Shown here: one piece after another, positions 51,201 to 64,000 of the stretch
Layout of the letters: every line of letters begins with the position of its first letter
Numbering within the stretch: position 1 is the first letter of the stretch
Origin: Prinia subflava
Taxonomy: Eukaryota; Chordata; Aves; Passeriformes; Cisticolidae
NCBI RefSeq assembly: GCF_021018805.1
Contig: NC_086248.1
Coordinates: 58,781,485 to 58,845,484 of the forward strand
Direction: 5' to 3'
DNA: 64,000 nt
The notes under the pieces: model-generated
What the model was told of the DNA's origin: nothing
The model's input: the letters and a program-made list of their open reading frames with translations, nothing else
Databases searched by the model: none
Translations under genes and position numbers: made by a program

Positions 51201-54200
51201 ATCTACTGAATGCCATCTAGGCTTCCTGCAGTGACACATGTATTTTCCTACTGAGAGACCATGAGAGACTCGCTTAATTTTTGTGTCTTGGGCTAAAGGG
51301 TAGAGTATTGATAGTCAACATCTTTGATAAATACTTGGAGATTAACTGAGGAAAAATTACAGTTATTACTGTTTCAGAGTCTTTAGTCTGGAGGTTGTCT
51401 GCTAGACTCTGAAGAATAACAGTCATTTTCTTACAGTGAAGATGGATATAATTCTAAAATAGCTCTTTCAGAATAAAAACCTGCTGCATTTGACAACACA
51501 GAGCAGGAAACACTTCAGCAGACTTATTGCTGAAAGGACCAGCACCTCCTTTCATCCTCATTGCTCACCTGGCTTGTCTGACACTGTACCCAGCCCTGAT
51601 GAGCTTAGGCTCTGACAGCAGATGAACCTCAGAAATTGGATTTCTGTGAGGAGCTTGCATGGTCCTTGAAAGGGAAGATGCCTCTCAGATTTTTTTTACT
51701 TTTCTGATAGATTTTAGAGGAGTGAATATAATTTTCTCTTCTTTTCCTATAGGTATATTATGTATGGTAGACTAGGAAGGGTCAATGTATAGTATATATT
51801 AGAAGATGATGACTGACATAACTCACTGTGTGGAAACATTACTTAAAACAATAGAAGTGTTTCCTGACATCCTGGAGATATATGACTTGAAGTAAAATTA
51901 AAACTACACATAATAGATATAAATAAAACTTAGTTCTTTATTAAATAAGAATACAGTACTTGGAACTGATTTTTTTGGTACACATCTCACAGGCTGTTTT
52001 CTAAGGCACCCACCATGTAGTACTGTGAATGTTACTACATTACCATGATACATTCCTTCTCCCTGCATGTGTGACTTCTCAGCATCTTCCGTGGACTGAG
52101 ACAAAATGTAAACTTCAACATATGTGCAAAGGTTTGCTGAGAGGCACTAAGTTTGTGAGAAAAAAATCAGTGCTGTAAAAATAGTCAAAGCAACTGTTCA
52201 TAATGATATTTAATATCTTACAGTTTTGTAAACCATCTATTGTCTAACAGCTGGTTCCCTATACTGGAAAATATACAGGCATCCTGTTTTCTATAGTTGT
52301 CCAGTTTCCAGTGATAACTTCACACAATAGCTTCTGAAAAGTGACTCTAAGAATTTTAGAACAATGAACAAACTAAGCTGTCCTCTGTGTTACTTGTGTG
52401 TGAGCACACATAAATCTTTCTACAATTGCTCCAGGCCAGTGGAATTGTGCCTTAAACAAGCGGTGTAGAGAAAAGCAAGACATAAACACCTCAATATAAG
52501 TAATTCTGTCTAAGTAGTCGAAAGCCTTTCTCTCATGCAAAGGTCTTAAAAACTGATATTATTAAAAAAGAATCAGTACACATTTTTTTGAAAGCTCTAT
52601 TCACAATCAGTGGCAGACTAGAGAGTCAATAACTGTAATGCTTAGGTGTAGACCTTGCAATTTCTTTGAATCTGAATGCGCATCTTTGAATTCAGATGTC
52701 ACAATCATCAATCTGCAGTATTTTTGCAATGCTAAATTATGCAGTGGAGGGAACAAGTGAAAGGAAAAGTATTAAACTCTTCTTCAGTTTTAAATTAATA
52801 AGTTTATGATAGAACTCCTGGCCCTGTCAGCAAATGTCCTCTGTGGAATGTGTCATAAGCAGAAAATTTAGATCCTGACTCTTGCTTGGCTACAGCTTTT
52901 TCCTACAACAGATGTTTCACAAAGTCTTTGTAGATATCCATGTTTCAGATAAGTTGTCTGAGCTGCTGCCAGGATGCAGGAGCTCGTTTCTGTCAGGTGC
53001 CAGCTTCTGTGAAACTATGTAACCACTGCCCACCCTTCTTTGCAGTGGAAATCCATAGTATGATACTTGGGAAGAGGTTAGAAGAGAAGCACTTAAAGCC
53101 AGTCCCTGCTGAACTTCAGTACTGCTGCTATCACATTGTAACTGTAGACAGAGAGTCTGGATTATATTTTTATTACTAGTTTCAAAAGGGGGCTTAATAA
53201 TAGAGGAGTGAGAAATTCAAGGTTTGATACCCATTCATCAACTAATAATCTCACTTTTTACTGTTTTAATATAGTTTTTATTGAGTTCATTTTGATTTAT
53301 AAGGTAACAGTGGGAGCAAAGATGTTTCCACTCAAACCAGGAGTGCATTTCTTGTAATTCCTAAAAGCATTTTCAGTTGCCCACAAGTAAATACAATAAA
53401 TGTCTTCAAGACGATCCTATTTCTTCAGCATAGATAGCAATATAATTTCAGATCAGGAAATTTAATTTAAACAGTACATTTGATCATTGTGACAGCAGTA
53501 GAGAGAAAAAGTGTAAGCAGATTTTAATCAACATTAACTTAAATCCCTAGACTACCCTTCAGTCTAGTTTTACTCAAGTCTCTATTTAAAAATGCAACCT
53601 TAAAATTTAAAAACTTAAAAGCATTAAGGACAATTTTTCTTTCCTTGAATCAGAATCCAAGGTGTTATTTGTTTTGTGTGTGGAAATAATGCCATATATC
53701 AGCTGGCTTACAGGATTTTGAGATTGCGAACTGCTTGGCACATACTGTAGGCATTATTGCTTGGCTTCGTAAGCTACAAATGCACCCATGTTTTTAAATA
53801 TATCAAATTTTGCCTATTCTGCTCCTCAACGCACTGGTCTTCTTTTCATTAAAATGTATCTGTTTGAAAGAAGTCACACTATGTGCTCTGCTGAAAAAAG
53901 TTGTCATTAGGGCTGAGTGTATTCTAATGTGTGATGCTGTGTTTATCGTGTTACTGGCACAGCATTAATCATGGTTACGGGCTGTGCTTGATTCTCTTTA
54001 TGCACTGGAGCAATACTTGTGAAGTGCAGCACTGACACGACCAGTAACACAGCTGCTGGGCACTGCAAAGCCCAGCCTAGACGGCCATGGGACATGATTC
54101 CTCTTCTGGGATCCCTCATGAGTGGCACTCATGGCAGAGGAGACGCACAGGCAGGAGATGCAGCCCTGTTCTTGGCAAGTAGGAGAGGAGGCATTTGTGG

Positions 54201-57200
54201 TGGCCTGTGGTGAGCCAGGTTAAGCCTCTTGGCTTGCACTCAGATGTCTGTGTCAGCTCATTTCCACCATACCCACTGGGTTGTCTCCCCTCATTCCCTT
54301 TGCTCCTGTTCATATCCTTTGTACACCTTCCATTCTCACTTTAGCAGCAACAAAAAGGCTCTGGGACCTGCCTCAGCTGTCCTGTTGGAGATGTGGACAC
54401 GGAAAGACTGCAGTCTGGGGCCAGCTCTGGAGCACTGGACAGCAGATGTGGCAGTGGGATCTTCTTACAGGCCACTACTGTTCCTAGTCTGCTGACTGAA
54501 AAAGACAAGCATCTTTGAATAAAGCAGAGAGACACCCAGAGGGCCTTCATCCTGGTAGTCCCCTGGCACTGCTAATAGGGCAGAGGATTTCAATAAGCTG
54601 ACAATGCAACTCCTTTCTTGGCAGAAAGGAGGAAGTAAAGCTGTGACATAGAAACACTTATAGGTGATTTACACCACTGAGGATTTTTTCTTAGTAGAGA
54701 AAATCTCAGGGTTGAAATGGAAAAAAGAGGGAGGAAAACACAACAAAATTAGAGCTTTAGATTCAGGTGATCTATCAGCCTCAAGGCTGTTTTCCTGAAT
54801 TGCTATTATTCTTCTCTTCAATTCTCTTTTCTCCCTTTTCAAAATCACAACAATGTGTGCATTCTTCCTGGTATTTTATTTCATGGCACTGAGCCAAAAT
54901 AGATTAAGGTGATTGCAGGCATTGCATCACCCAGAGTTTTTCCTTGCAGTTTGTCTCTTTTGTTTTGTCAATTCCCTATGAAAACACCCAGTAATTTTAA
55001 AAGTGCAATATTTGGCAGCACATCACACATCATAAGGAATTCATAGCACAAGGAATAAATTATTTCACGGGAGATAGAATCTTTCTGCAGAGTCTTCGGG
55101 TTAGATCACTGATGCCTACAGAAGTTTGGAAATGGGATGTGAAAAAATGAACTTCTTCCTTTTGAAATTACCGTGCTGGAGTCAGACAGCTTCAGACTTT
55201 ACAGGCTGCTGCTGTTAGAAGCAGTCTCAATGGGAGAACAGAGAGGGAGAGGCAAAATGCTTTATTTCGACCTCATCAAGTTGTAGTGATGTTTCAACCT
55301 ACCTGTTGCAGTATTTTAGGGAATAATTCTTTACAGTGCTTATCCAACATAATAGGATTCTCCAAAATAATACTCTTCAGAAAACAGAGACCTAAAGTAA
55401 GGATAGAGCCTAACTTCTGGGGACAATAAATGAAAATTGCATTCCAGTGATAAATGATATTGCCAATTTTCAATTTCTTTAACCTCATTGCCTTTTAGCA
55501 TTTAGTTAAAATGTTATACAAAAACCAAGTTATGATTACCCAGTAAGAATAAAAATTAAAAGCAAGTCAAGTTCATCAATACATGGTGAATGGGAGGGAA
55601 AGGAGCAGAATGGTCTAGGCAAATATTATCAGAGGAAGGAATGAACCATATTGATGTGGTGAAGTCAGACATATCTGAAAGAATATATCTGAGTTCTTTG
55701 GTCAGAAGCCTGTACTAAAACCTTTTCTGCATCACAGCCGATCATATATCTATGTAAAATGCAGTCTGCACACTGAATCTGCAGCTCCCTGTCTGGCATA
55801 CACTGCCAATATCTACAGCAACCACTTTCCTGCTCAGATTTCCCAGAGTGATTTATCAAGCACTGCTTTAATGAGTCTGCCTAAAAGTTGATACTCAGAG
55901 TTTGAACTCTGTCTCTTCAGGGTTACTGATCCACACCTCAGGACTTACTTGCAACTTGGGGTTTTAGCTCGTGGTCTATGATATTAAGGGGCTCAAATCA
56001 TTGAGCAGACATTGAGCAGTGCCCATAGTGATGGAGTTGATATGAGAGTTAGTTTTGTGTGAACAAACCTTTCTTTAGACTCCTCACATATGTTTTACAA
56101 TCAAATAAATAGCTCATACTTCCAGATTTACTATTAGAGTCATTGCAGTTCTTTATTGCTTGCCTAACCTTTCCTCTTCTAATATTTTTCTCCATTACTC
56201 ATTCAAGATGGAGCCTTTAAAAAAGGCAAAAATTGTACATGACTAAAACTACCTTTTTGTACTCTTGTCTTCTAATTACAAATATCAGTTTATCTTTCAT
56301 TATCGTTTCAAGGCCAAGTATATCTACTGATGGTAGAATAGGAGCTTGTTTGGAAGAGTGTATAATCCAAATGCATTCCTCATTGTTTTATTCTAGTACA
56401 AGTCAGTGGCATGTAAATTTGGGCAACCCCACAGAAAAGTAGTCTAACATAAAACAGTAAATAATAAGGAGGGATGCATTTCCTTGTTTAGTTAGAAAAT
56501 TGTCAGAAGTCACTACATGAAATACTCAGGAAAACTGGCTGAAAAATACAGCCTCATTTCTTAGCCCAGAAGATATTGATCAGATAGACTAATTAGAGCA
56601 CAATTTCCTTAGAATATGTGCAAAATGTGTGAATGGTGTGAGTGCATACTACAAGGTTAGTGCAGAAAGAAGTAGAGGATGCCTGTGCACCTTTGTGTCA
56701 GTCTTGTGTGGACCCACCATGTCCTTTGGGCTGCAGATTTCCAGTTCTGTCAAATAACATACCTGCAAGCATACCTGGCTTAGTGGCTGTGTAGCTGTGT
56801 TGAGTAAAGGCATTGGTGACATAAATCACACACTCCTCCTGCAAGAATTTTTTATCAACTTCAAAAAGTGTTCAGACTCCTGAGGGAGGATTCTTAGCAT
56901 GGAGTAAAATACTTTTATTCTTCCCAAATTCACTAAGAAATTGAATTGTCTTATTTTCCTACAGGCAACTTGAACTTAGAACAAGCTGGAATCCCTTAAA
57001 GATGTTTTTGGAAATAGGCATACTGGAAGATCAATTTTTCGTTGGTTTTCTGGGAGAGAAGATAGATGGTATCAGCATGTTTCAGGTCCCTATTTGAAAA
57101 TCAGAGATAATTTCCCTGTGCTTTTTCATAAGAATGTTCTCAAGGGGAAGGTGATGAGGTAAAATATGACATATGATCAGATAGAAAGAATTCTCTGGCT

Positions 57201-57430
57201 TTGCAAAGGTTTCCTGTAAACATGCTGATTATTTCAAGTAGATTTATCTGAGAAGGAGATGTACAAGACAGATATAAAATATGATGCATTTAAACAACTC
57301 TATGAAAGACAATGAGATCTTTATTTTAATGTTTAATCCTTGAAATGTTTCCCTTCTTATTTCCAGCTTTAAATCTAGAGTACCTACATGTTCTCCTTCC
57401 TGCTCCTCAGTGAAATGCTACCTGATCATA

Positions 57431-57454
57431 AATTTAATAGAGAATTTAATAGAG
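57431..57454 (+). repeat. 12-bp exact tandem duplication
   Basis: AATTTAATAGAG occurs twice in direct succession. Confidence 0.95.
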
Positions 57455-58198
57455 AAGCTGTATTTCCAGATTACTTCACCAAATATTTACCTTGAATGAA
57501 TAACCTTGTTCGTATGGATGAAAAACAATTGCAATGTCCCTGCACAGTGAATTTGAAGAAATCAGGACTATGAAAATCCCCAGCATCTCAGCAGAGTTTT
57601 TAGGATAGGGGCCAGTTTTGCTTTTGCAACAAATACCACACACTGTGATGTCAGACAGACCCTGAGAACACAAACAAAACCAAATAATGTCAACACCAGT
57701 AAAACTCAGTTCACCTACGTAAGAACTGAGATACCTTTTTTTCCCCTCTTGGGGATGGCTGTAGGATTGTGCATCCTCACAGGCCCAGCAGTATCAGAGT
57801 AACTTTTGCTGCATGACTTCCAGAGCTACAGATATTTCAGTCGCTTTTTTTTCCCACTTCAGATGAGATACTGATCTGCATGACAATCCTGCGACAGAGA
57901 TAAAGAAAACATCACATAACTAATTCACTTCTCAAGTGATCAAGTAGTCTGAAGCTGATTTAAGTATGCCACATAATTTGAGGAACAAACATAGTAGCCA
58001 GAAGACTTCTAGGGCAAGTGAGACCCACACACACCATCTTTCCTCTGCTTGAATCTGTTAAGATCTCTACAAGGAAGATTTTATTGTTATCAGGTCAAGG
58101 TCAGCAGAAGATCTTCCCCTTTCCACTTCCTCTGAGCTGACTTGGGATGTGTCACAAGGCAGCAGCAGAGCAGCCTGGGCCAGCACTCAAAGAGGACA

Positions 58199-58216
58199 CA
58201 GCTGTCATATAAATAG
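58199..58216 (+). promoter_or_regulatory. isolated E-box plus consensus TATA box
   Basis: CAGCTG at 58199-58204 is followed four bases later by TATAAATAG at 58208-58216, a full match to the TATA consensus, in a moderately G+C-rich setting on the plus strand. A start site would be expected near 58240. The only nearby ORF is 23 codons (ATG at 58297). No gene is recognised downstream, so function is uncertain. Confidence 0.3.
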
Positions 58217-59891
58217 TGGTCACGCTGAGAGCAGTGGCAACAAGGGTGTGGGTTTAACTGAAGGAGAAGATAGCATGTGATGGTGAGGCGTTAGCAATGG
58301 CAGCAACTGCAACTGAACATCAGCTCTGCACTGCCAGCAGGACAGAAGTGAATCTTATTCTTTTGTAACACTCAAGGTCCCTGCCTCCTCATCTGAAGTA
58401 TTCTCCAGAAATAGTCTCATATCGAAAAAGAAAAAAAAAATCCATGATCTGTTATGTAATTAAAAAGGAAGGTATTGCTCATCTTCCCCTTCTCAGCTTC
58501 ACGATATCCCATGTTTCTGTTCCCCCTCAGCCATGTTTGGGAAGAGCTGATCTGTATGCAGCTTTTCAGCTGGATTTCTTATGCACATGGCAGTACTGTT
58601 TGTTGGAGTGGCTGTGTCCTTTTGCTTCATAAATCATATACTGTCTTCTGAAGGGGACGAATTATCAAACTATCCCAAATTTAATATCATTAAGCTAGTT
58701 TTTCTATCAGTTAGGTAAAAGTTTTGATAAACACATGAAAGTTTTTACTTCCATTACTGAAGAAAGGGGACCATAACAATAGTCAGATATTGAGAAAGTC
58801 TGACTGAGAGAGGCTTAGACTGAAAGTGTTAATATGTAAATGCATTCCAAGATCTTATGTGCAAGCCTGTCAGAGAGATAAAAGAAGATACTAATGAGGA
58901 ACTTGTTTTTTTCTTTGCCCTTATTCTGGCAAGCCCAAAGAAAAGAGCATTATTACTGTAGTAGGATGAAAGCAACAAACTATGTCACAAAGAGAAGACA
59001 CCAGTCTTTTTCTTGCATTCTGTCTATTTGGAGCATGATTTCTTTCTTGTATATAAATTATTCTTTTAAAGTGAGCCTGTCATCCTCAGGCTGTGGTTTG
59101 TGGCATCCTAATCAGTGCTTTTCTTTACCCACCCTGCTATACAGCCGTTGATTTATCAAATGCTTCACCATCTTTAGCAGGAAGGACACAAATCTGAGAT
59201 AGTACAAAGAAAAGGAAAAGCTTTTTCAGAGTATTATTTAAATAATAATCAAGCACACAACATACACACATTTTAACAATTACACCTATATTATTGACTA
59301 ATTTTATGGTGCTGCTCATTGTTACATGAGCTGCCAGAAGCATCATTTTTATCCACCAAATGCAGAAACCTGGTCTGTAGGAAACAAAGCATATTTCTTC
59401 TTTCAAGCACTACACCAGGGAATGTTCCAGCATGTGAAAGTGTCTCATAACCAAAGCAGCTTAGGGCTCTGTGTTCTCCCCAGGACAAACGCCCTGAGGC
59501 TGCATGGTCACCTGCTAGAGCCTAACTGTGTTCATACTCACATGAGCTGCTGTCAGCACACTGTGGGTGCCATGGTTCTGCCTCAGTTCTTCTTGCAGAA
59601 CTGACTGAAAGAAAATTCTCTGTATTTATACACAGTTTCCCCTTTTACCATCGTAATTTATGTTAAACAGGAGACAAATGAGTTTATAATATTTGTTAAA
59701 ATTTTGGTAAGCCAAATGAGTGGCTGTGTGTGGTACCACCTCCCTTATACAGAAGATTAATCTAAAGCATGGAGAGGGAATGAAATGTCCAAAATCAAAA
59801 AACAGGAGCATAAGACAAAATCAAGGTTCAAGACTGAATGCTTTTTCCTAGTAAGATTATTTTCATTTCATAGCCATATTTTCTGGTCTGG

Positions 59892-59911
59892 AAAAAAAAA
59901 AAAAAAAAAAA
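59892..59911 (+). repeat. poly-A run (20)
   Basis: Uninterrupted A tract followed by an A-rich stretch. Confidence 0.95.
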
Positions 59912-61596
59912 GAAAATTAAAAAATAATCAGAAAAGAACATCAGCATTTATCAACAGTGTCATTTCCCCCTGCTTTTCAAGGTAAAAGCTTTACTTCTTA
60001 TACAAAAATGTACTTATTCAGATTTTGAAGCTTATTGTATTTATGGTACTGAAGTTGGCACCAAGCAATCCTAAATTATTCTTCTAACATAATTTATTCC
60101 CTTCTACTTGAAGAGGCAGGAAAGACATTAATTTGATTTTCACATATTGAAAATGAGACAATCGTATTTTAAGATTTATCTGTTAAATGACCTCAACTGA
60201 AGCTTCACCAACAATACAAATATATAAAGCATTGTTGTGAAATAACATCTGGGAAATTTTCAGCAAAATAAATGGGGGAGAAAAAAAATAGTCAGTTTAA
60301 GATAATGTATAAATTTCTTTGGGCTCTGACAAATGCTTGCTGAAGGAAAGAGCCATGGCAGTTTCTGTTTCTCACCAGAGGCCTCTGCCTTGCTTCTCTG
60401 GTATTTTATTTGCAGAAGAAAATTAATTCCTTGTTTCAGGCATTTGCGTTCACATCCCAGCATCCTAACACACTCTTATGACATGTTTGACCATTTGAGT
60501 GACATCTGTTAATTTTAAGTCTTTTGCATTTAAAAATTATGTTACATCAATACCATCTCTCTGTTATCCAGGATAATGGAAGATGATCAACCAAGCAAAC
60601 ACTTGACTTCTGTGGGAAGTGCATAAGTTGTGCAGGCAAAATATAGATAAAGAAGGAAGCCATTGATGGCTCTGTTAATTAAAAAGTGTAAGAATCTCTG
60701 GGACAAGCAGGACCTGGGCCAGCCTGGTGCAAATACAGCCTCCGAGACACTGCTGACTCATGTGAGACAAGCCAGCACCAGCATCCCTCTTCATACTGAG
60801 TCTCCAGTCTGGATCAGTTGTGCTGGGTCAAGAAGGGTTGGCTAATATTCCAGATCAGTCATCCATTCCTTTAGAAATTATGTCAGCATTTATTAGCTTG
60901 TGGTTGCACAGATTTTTAAGATTGCTACTTAGTTGGGTCTCCTAGCCCACACTGGCATAGATATTCACAGAAATATTTGGTGCCATGTCCCAAACAGATT
61001 GATGTTCACCAGAAAGTACTGGGACAAAGAAAGGTCAATTTTTGAACCTCAGGTAACTGACTGAAGAGTACAGTACTAGCACATATAAACATACTTCTGT
61101 GTTCTCAAATGCTCACTATTACACATGTTTCTAGAGGAAGACATGCAGCAGGAGATTTTTTTGCATTACTAGATGTAGATCAGGTATTACTGTAGTGAAA
61201 AAAATACAGATCACAATTCCTGCTCCTTTAATATTTGTTTATTGAATACTTTACAAAAACATTCAGCAAAGTTCACAAACAGCTCTTCCTTCCATTCTTC
61301 AACTTTGTACATATTTTTAAATTTTTACCTGAAGTAAGTCCTTGTTTTAGCAATCCCTAAAAATAATGAGATTGTAAGTAAAGCAATAAACAGTATTTTC
61401 AATGACATCTATTTTTGAACAAGTAATTCAGAAGTTAGACTGTCAGCAGAACACACTGTGGTGGTATTTCAAAGGCAGTATGTTATGAGTGAGAAGGGAC
61501 TCTTTTGGAGAAACTTCACAGTTTTGAGCCTCAGTAGATTTCCTTCAGCTTCTGCAAAGACACTATGCTGCACAAGTTTCATTAATTTTATCTATG

Positions 61597-61696
61597 TTAA
61601 TCATAGAATCATACAATGATTTGGATTAGAAGGGAATTTAAAGATAATCTAGTTCCAACCTGCCTGCCATAGGAAGGGTTACCTTCCAATACCTTG
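61597..61696 (-). mobile_element. CR1 LINE 3' tail, minus strand
   Basis: Begins AATCATAGAATCATACAATG, the reverse complement of the CR1 3' terminal repeat, then TTGGATTAGAAGGGAATTTA and AATCTAGTTCCAACCTGCCT, and fades after CCTTCCAAT. Only about 100 bases of 3' UTR remain. Confidence 0.92.
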
Positions 61697-63337
61697 TTAT
61701 ATACATGATATGAATTTAAAATAGAGAGTAAGAGTTATGGAAGTTTAAAGGGGAGATTGCTCCTCTCGTGGGAAACAGGGAAACAGATGAGCAGACTGCA
61801 GGGGGAGAGGGAGAGAGATTGCACTGCCAAAAGGAAGGAGCAGAAACAAGGTCTTGCCTGTCAGGTGGCAGAAAGAGACTTGAGACTCAGAGGTACATGT
61901 GCAGAACTTTCAGCACTTACTGTAGGAAGCCACTGTTTAGAGGATGCACTGGGAAGGCTGAAATGCCACTTTTCTAGTACAGCTAATGTCTCAAGGCACT
62001 CAGAGTGTGCTTTCTCACTCTGAATCTTTTAAAATATTCTTCTCTATATTCTTATCAGACTTGGGCTTCCAGTTTACTTCTGGCTTTTGTGGGTTCTTAA
62101 AGAACAAGCTCCACCTGAAGCTGTATCTGGGTCAGGCACTGACAACAGAATTACTGTGGTGGGACTGAGGATATTTTCTATATATTCATCACCTCACATT
62201 CTTCCCAATAACCCCTTCAAATCTTGGTGCTATGTTCTACCTTTAGATGTCTTCTGTTTTCTTAAATGTAGGCTATGTGTTTCAGTATTTCATCCTTAAT
62301 TTTCAGGGTTTCAGAAGATTTTGCTTAATTTTAAGGTCTATTCATATATGAGATTACTTATTCTGAGGTGCAATTTTTTTTAATCAATGAAGAGATAAGT
62401 ATAATGCCATATTGCACTGCGTCACATTATGATTTAGTGTTTGGTTTATGCAAAGGCCATGTAGCTTAGCTCTGCTGTTGTGAAGTGGGTATAAATGTCT
62501 GGCCAGAGGATTGCTTGCTGCATATGCAGGAATGATCAAATTCTATTACTGCTTTTGTTATGCTTTACGAATCACAATGAAACCACATGGTAACAAAATA
62601 TGCCTGAAGGAATCTTTGCTTTGTGTTACATAGTTGTGCCAAAGGCATTAAATTAAACATGCCAACATCTCTATCTTAGATGTTTCCTCCTGATTTTTAC
62701 AATTACTCTTTGTTATTCCAGTAAAAATCAACTGCCAGTAATATCAAGGGAACATCATTAACTCTGAGTTGGTTTGTGGGATATTGGGATGGCATATTCC
62801 ACTCCTCTGGCTTTTTATCACAATGAATTACAGTATTAGTAATCAAAACAAATGTACTCTGGCCCATGAAGATCATTCTGGATATCACTGCAGATGTCAA
62901 GAAATATGAATTTAAGAATACACTTAGCTTTATGCTCCTCCATGATGACAGATATTTGCATCAAGGTACAAAACTGAGCAAGTTTTACATCTTTAAACTT
63001 CTGAACACTTTTGCTGTGCCTTGGTTTACTTCACTTTCAAAGCCTCTGTAAAATGCTAGTCCTAAGTATTTATGGTGACGCAATTCAGAATTTTTCTGTG
63101 TTTTTGGGTACTATAAACGTCTCTGTAATCTTCCCTTGGAATGTTTCTCGATAGCTTTTTCTGACTCCCTATTTCACCAGAATGAAGGTGGTTTCTGTGT
63201 AGTTTAGATTGCCAGCATAAGTTTCCAGCAGAGGGCAATCTTGTTCCTAGATAGGTTCCTCATTTGTGAAGTTAACCCTCAGATGAACAACCAGCCCCTC
63301 TACATTTCAAAAGAAGTATTAATCCAAAAGCACGGGC

Positions 63338-63380
<43 letters not shown>

Positions 63381-64000
63381 TAGCTTGTCAGTTCATCAAT
63401 AATTTTTCCGATGCTTCTGGAGCCCATTTGCTTACCTGATCGAAGAAAATCTTAGAAACTGCACAAAATTACGTCAGCATGGACCTTGACCTGTCATTTG
63501 TTCTACCTTCTTTTTTCAAGGCAGGATTAACTACATTACAACTCTTGACTGATGTTGCTTTTTGAAATCTTTACTGGGGGTGGATGTACTACATGCCTGG
63601 ATTATCTATTCTAGTTCTTACCTGTCCTCCTAGATAGAAACAGATTTTTAATTTCCTTTCCTTTATTTTAAAACCAGCATTTCTTATTTTATCTGCTGTG
63701 GACATAAAAAAAAATAATAATAGGTGAAGTGGGAGAATTGCTCTTTGTTGCTGTAGAGAAGAATCTTGCAGTAGCACAGGCTGAATAAAACATCCCCTTA
63801 GCAAGGTTTGTGTCTGAATGCAGAGCTCTGATATTTCTGGCAGCAACTCTATCTCACTTATTAGTTCTTATATCCTGCACAGTCTGCTTTTCTTTCAGCT
63901 TATTTCTCCCTATAGATTCTGTTTTCTGGACATCACAAATACCTGAGCCATCTTGTGCTGCAGCCTGTCACTCTCAGTCATCTTACAGGAGTCCTGTGTG
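61697..64000. other. intergenic region, no gene recognised
   Basis: AT-rich DNA with short unassigned open frames and the T38 run at 63342. No coding exon was identified. Confidence 0.5.
63342..63379 (+). repeat. poly-T run (38)
   Basis: An uninterrupted T tract. It could be the poly-A tail of a minus-strand retro-insertion, but the adjoining sequence (63380 onward) is not recognised and no target-site duplication is evident. Confidence 0.95.

Larger units (their letters stand above)
48241..61596. other. intergenic region, no gene recognised
   Basis: AT-rich DNA. In mammals MYCT1 and VIP lie upstream of SYNE1 on the opposite strand, but no open frame here resembles either. A G+C-richer block at about 54000-54560 has overlapping open frames on both strands and no recognisable motif. 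A TATA-box-like element at 58208 is listed separately. Confidence 0.5.

Noticed and set aside
34000..64000. Possible MYCT1 or VIP genes, expected upstream of SYNE1 from mammalian synteny
   Set aside because: No open frame in the window resembles either protein; they probably lie further right or are arranged differently.
1..64000. CRISPR arrays, bacterial operons, tRNA or rRNA genes
   Set aside because: No regularly spaced repeats, ribosome-binding-site-linked gene strings or tRNA B-box motifs were seen; the composition and CR1 content are those of an amniote genome.

Overview
The window looks like vertebrate nuclear DNA, most likely from a bird. It is largely AT-rich non-coding sequence with one sharply bounded CpG island. 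Several 5'-truncated CR1 LINEs are present, two of them ending in or beginning with the ATTCTATGATTCTAT-type 3' tail typical of avian CR1. A crocodilian or turtle source is less likely but not excluded. There is no operon structure, and I saw no CRISPR array, tRNA or rRNA.

The one gene I can identify is SYNE1 (nesprin-1, a giant spectrin-repeat protein of the outer nuclear membrane), on the minus strand. Its first coding exon is at 24671-24939. The ATG at 24734 opens a 21-codon reading frame whose end, RDIANVMQRLQ, matches the start of vertebrate nesprin-1, and a clean GTAAGT donor follows. An in-frame stop 105 bases upstream fixes the start codon. The CpG island at about 33.17-34.11 kb lies upstream in transcript direction and is the probable promoter with the non-coding first exon; a strong minus-strand donor sits at 33136-33137. 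So 1-24670 is intron 2, 24940-33135 is probably intron 1, and 34.2-64 kb is 5' flank of SYNE1 or intergenic. I searched intron 2 for the next exon, which should encode the start of the first calponin-homology domain, and did not find it; it probably lies beyond the left end.

Repeats: CR1 fragments lie at about 2300-3257 (+), 28415-28467 (+), 35590-36155 (+, old), 36449-37645 (-), 48056-48240 (+) and 61597-61696 (-). The 36.4-37.6 kb copy joins the ORF2 connector directly to the late reverse-transcriptase region, so it carries an internal deletion. Simple repeats include A41 at 47441, T38 at 63342, a 15-bp minisatellite inside the CpG island, and several perfect inverted repeats.

I saw no previously undescribed biological system here. 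The points most worth a second look are the SYNE1 5' end (two short upstream ORFs, competing splice sites, possible alternative first exons), the deleted CR1, and an isolated perfect TATA box at 58.2 kb.
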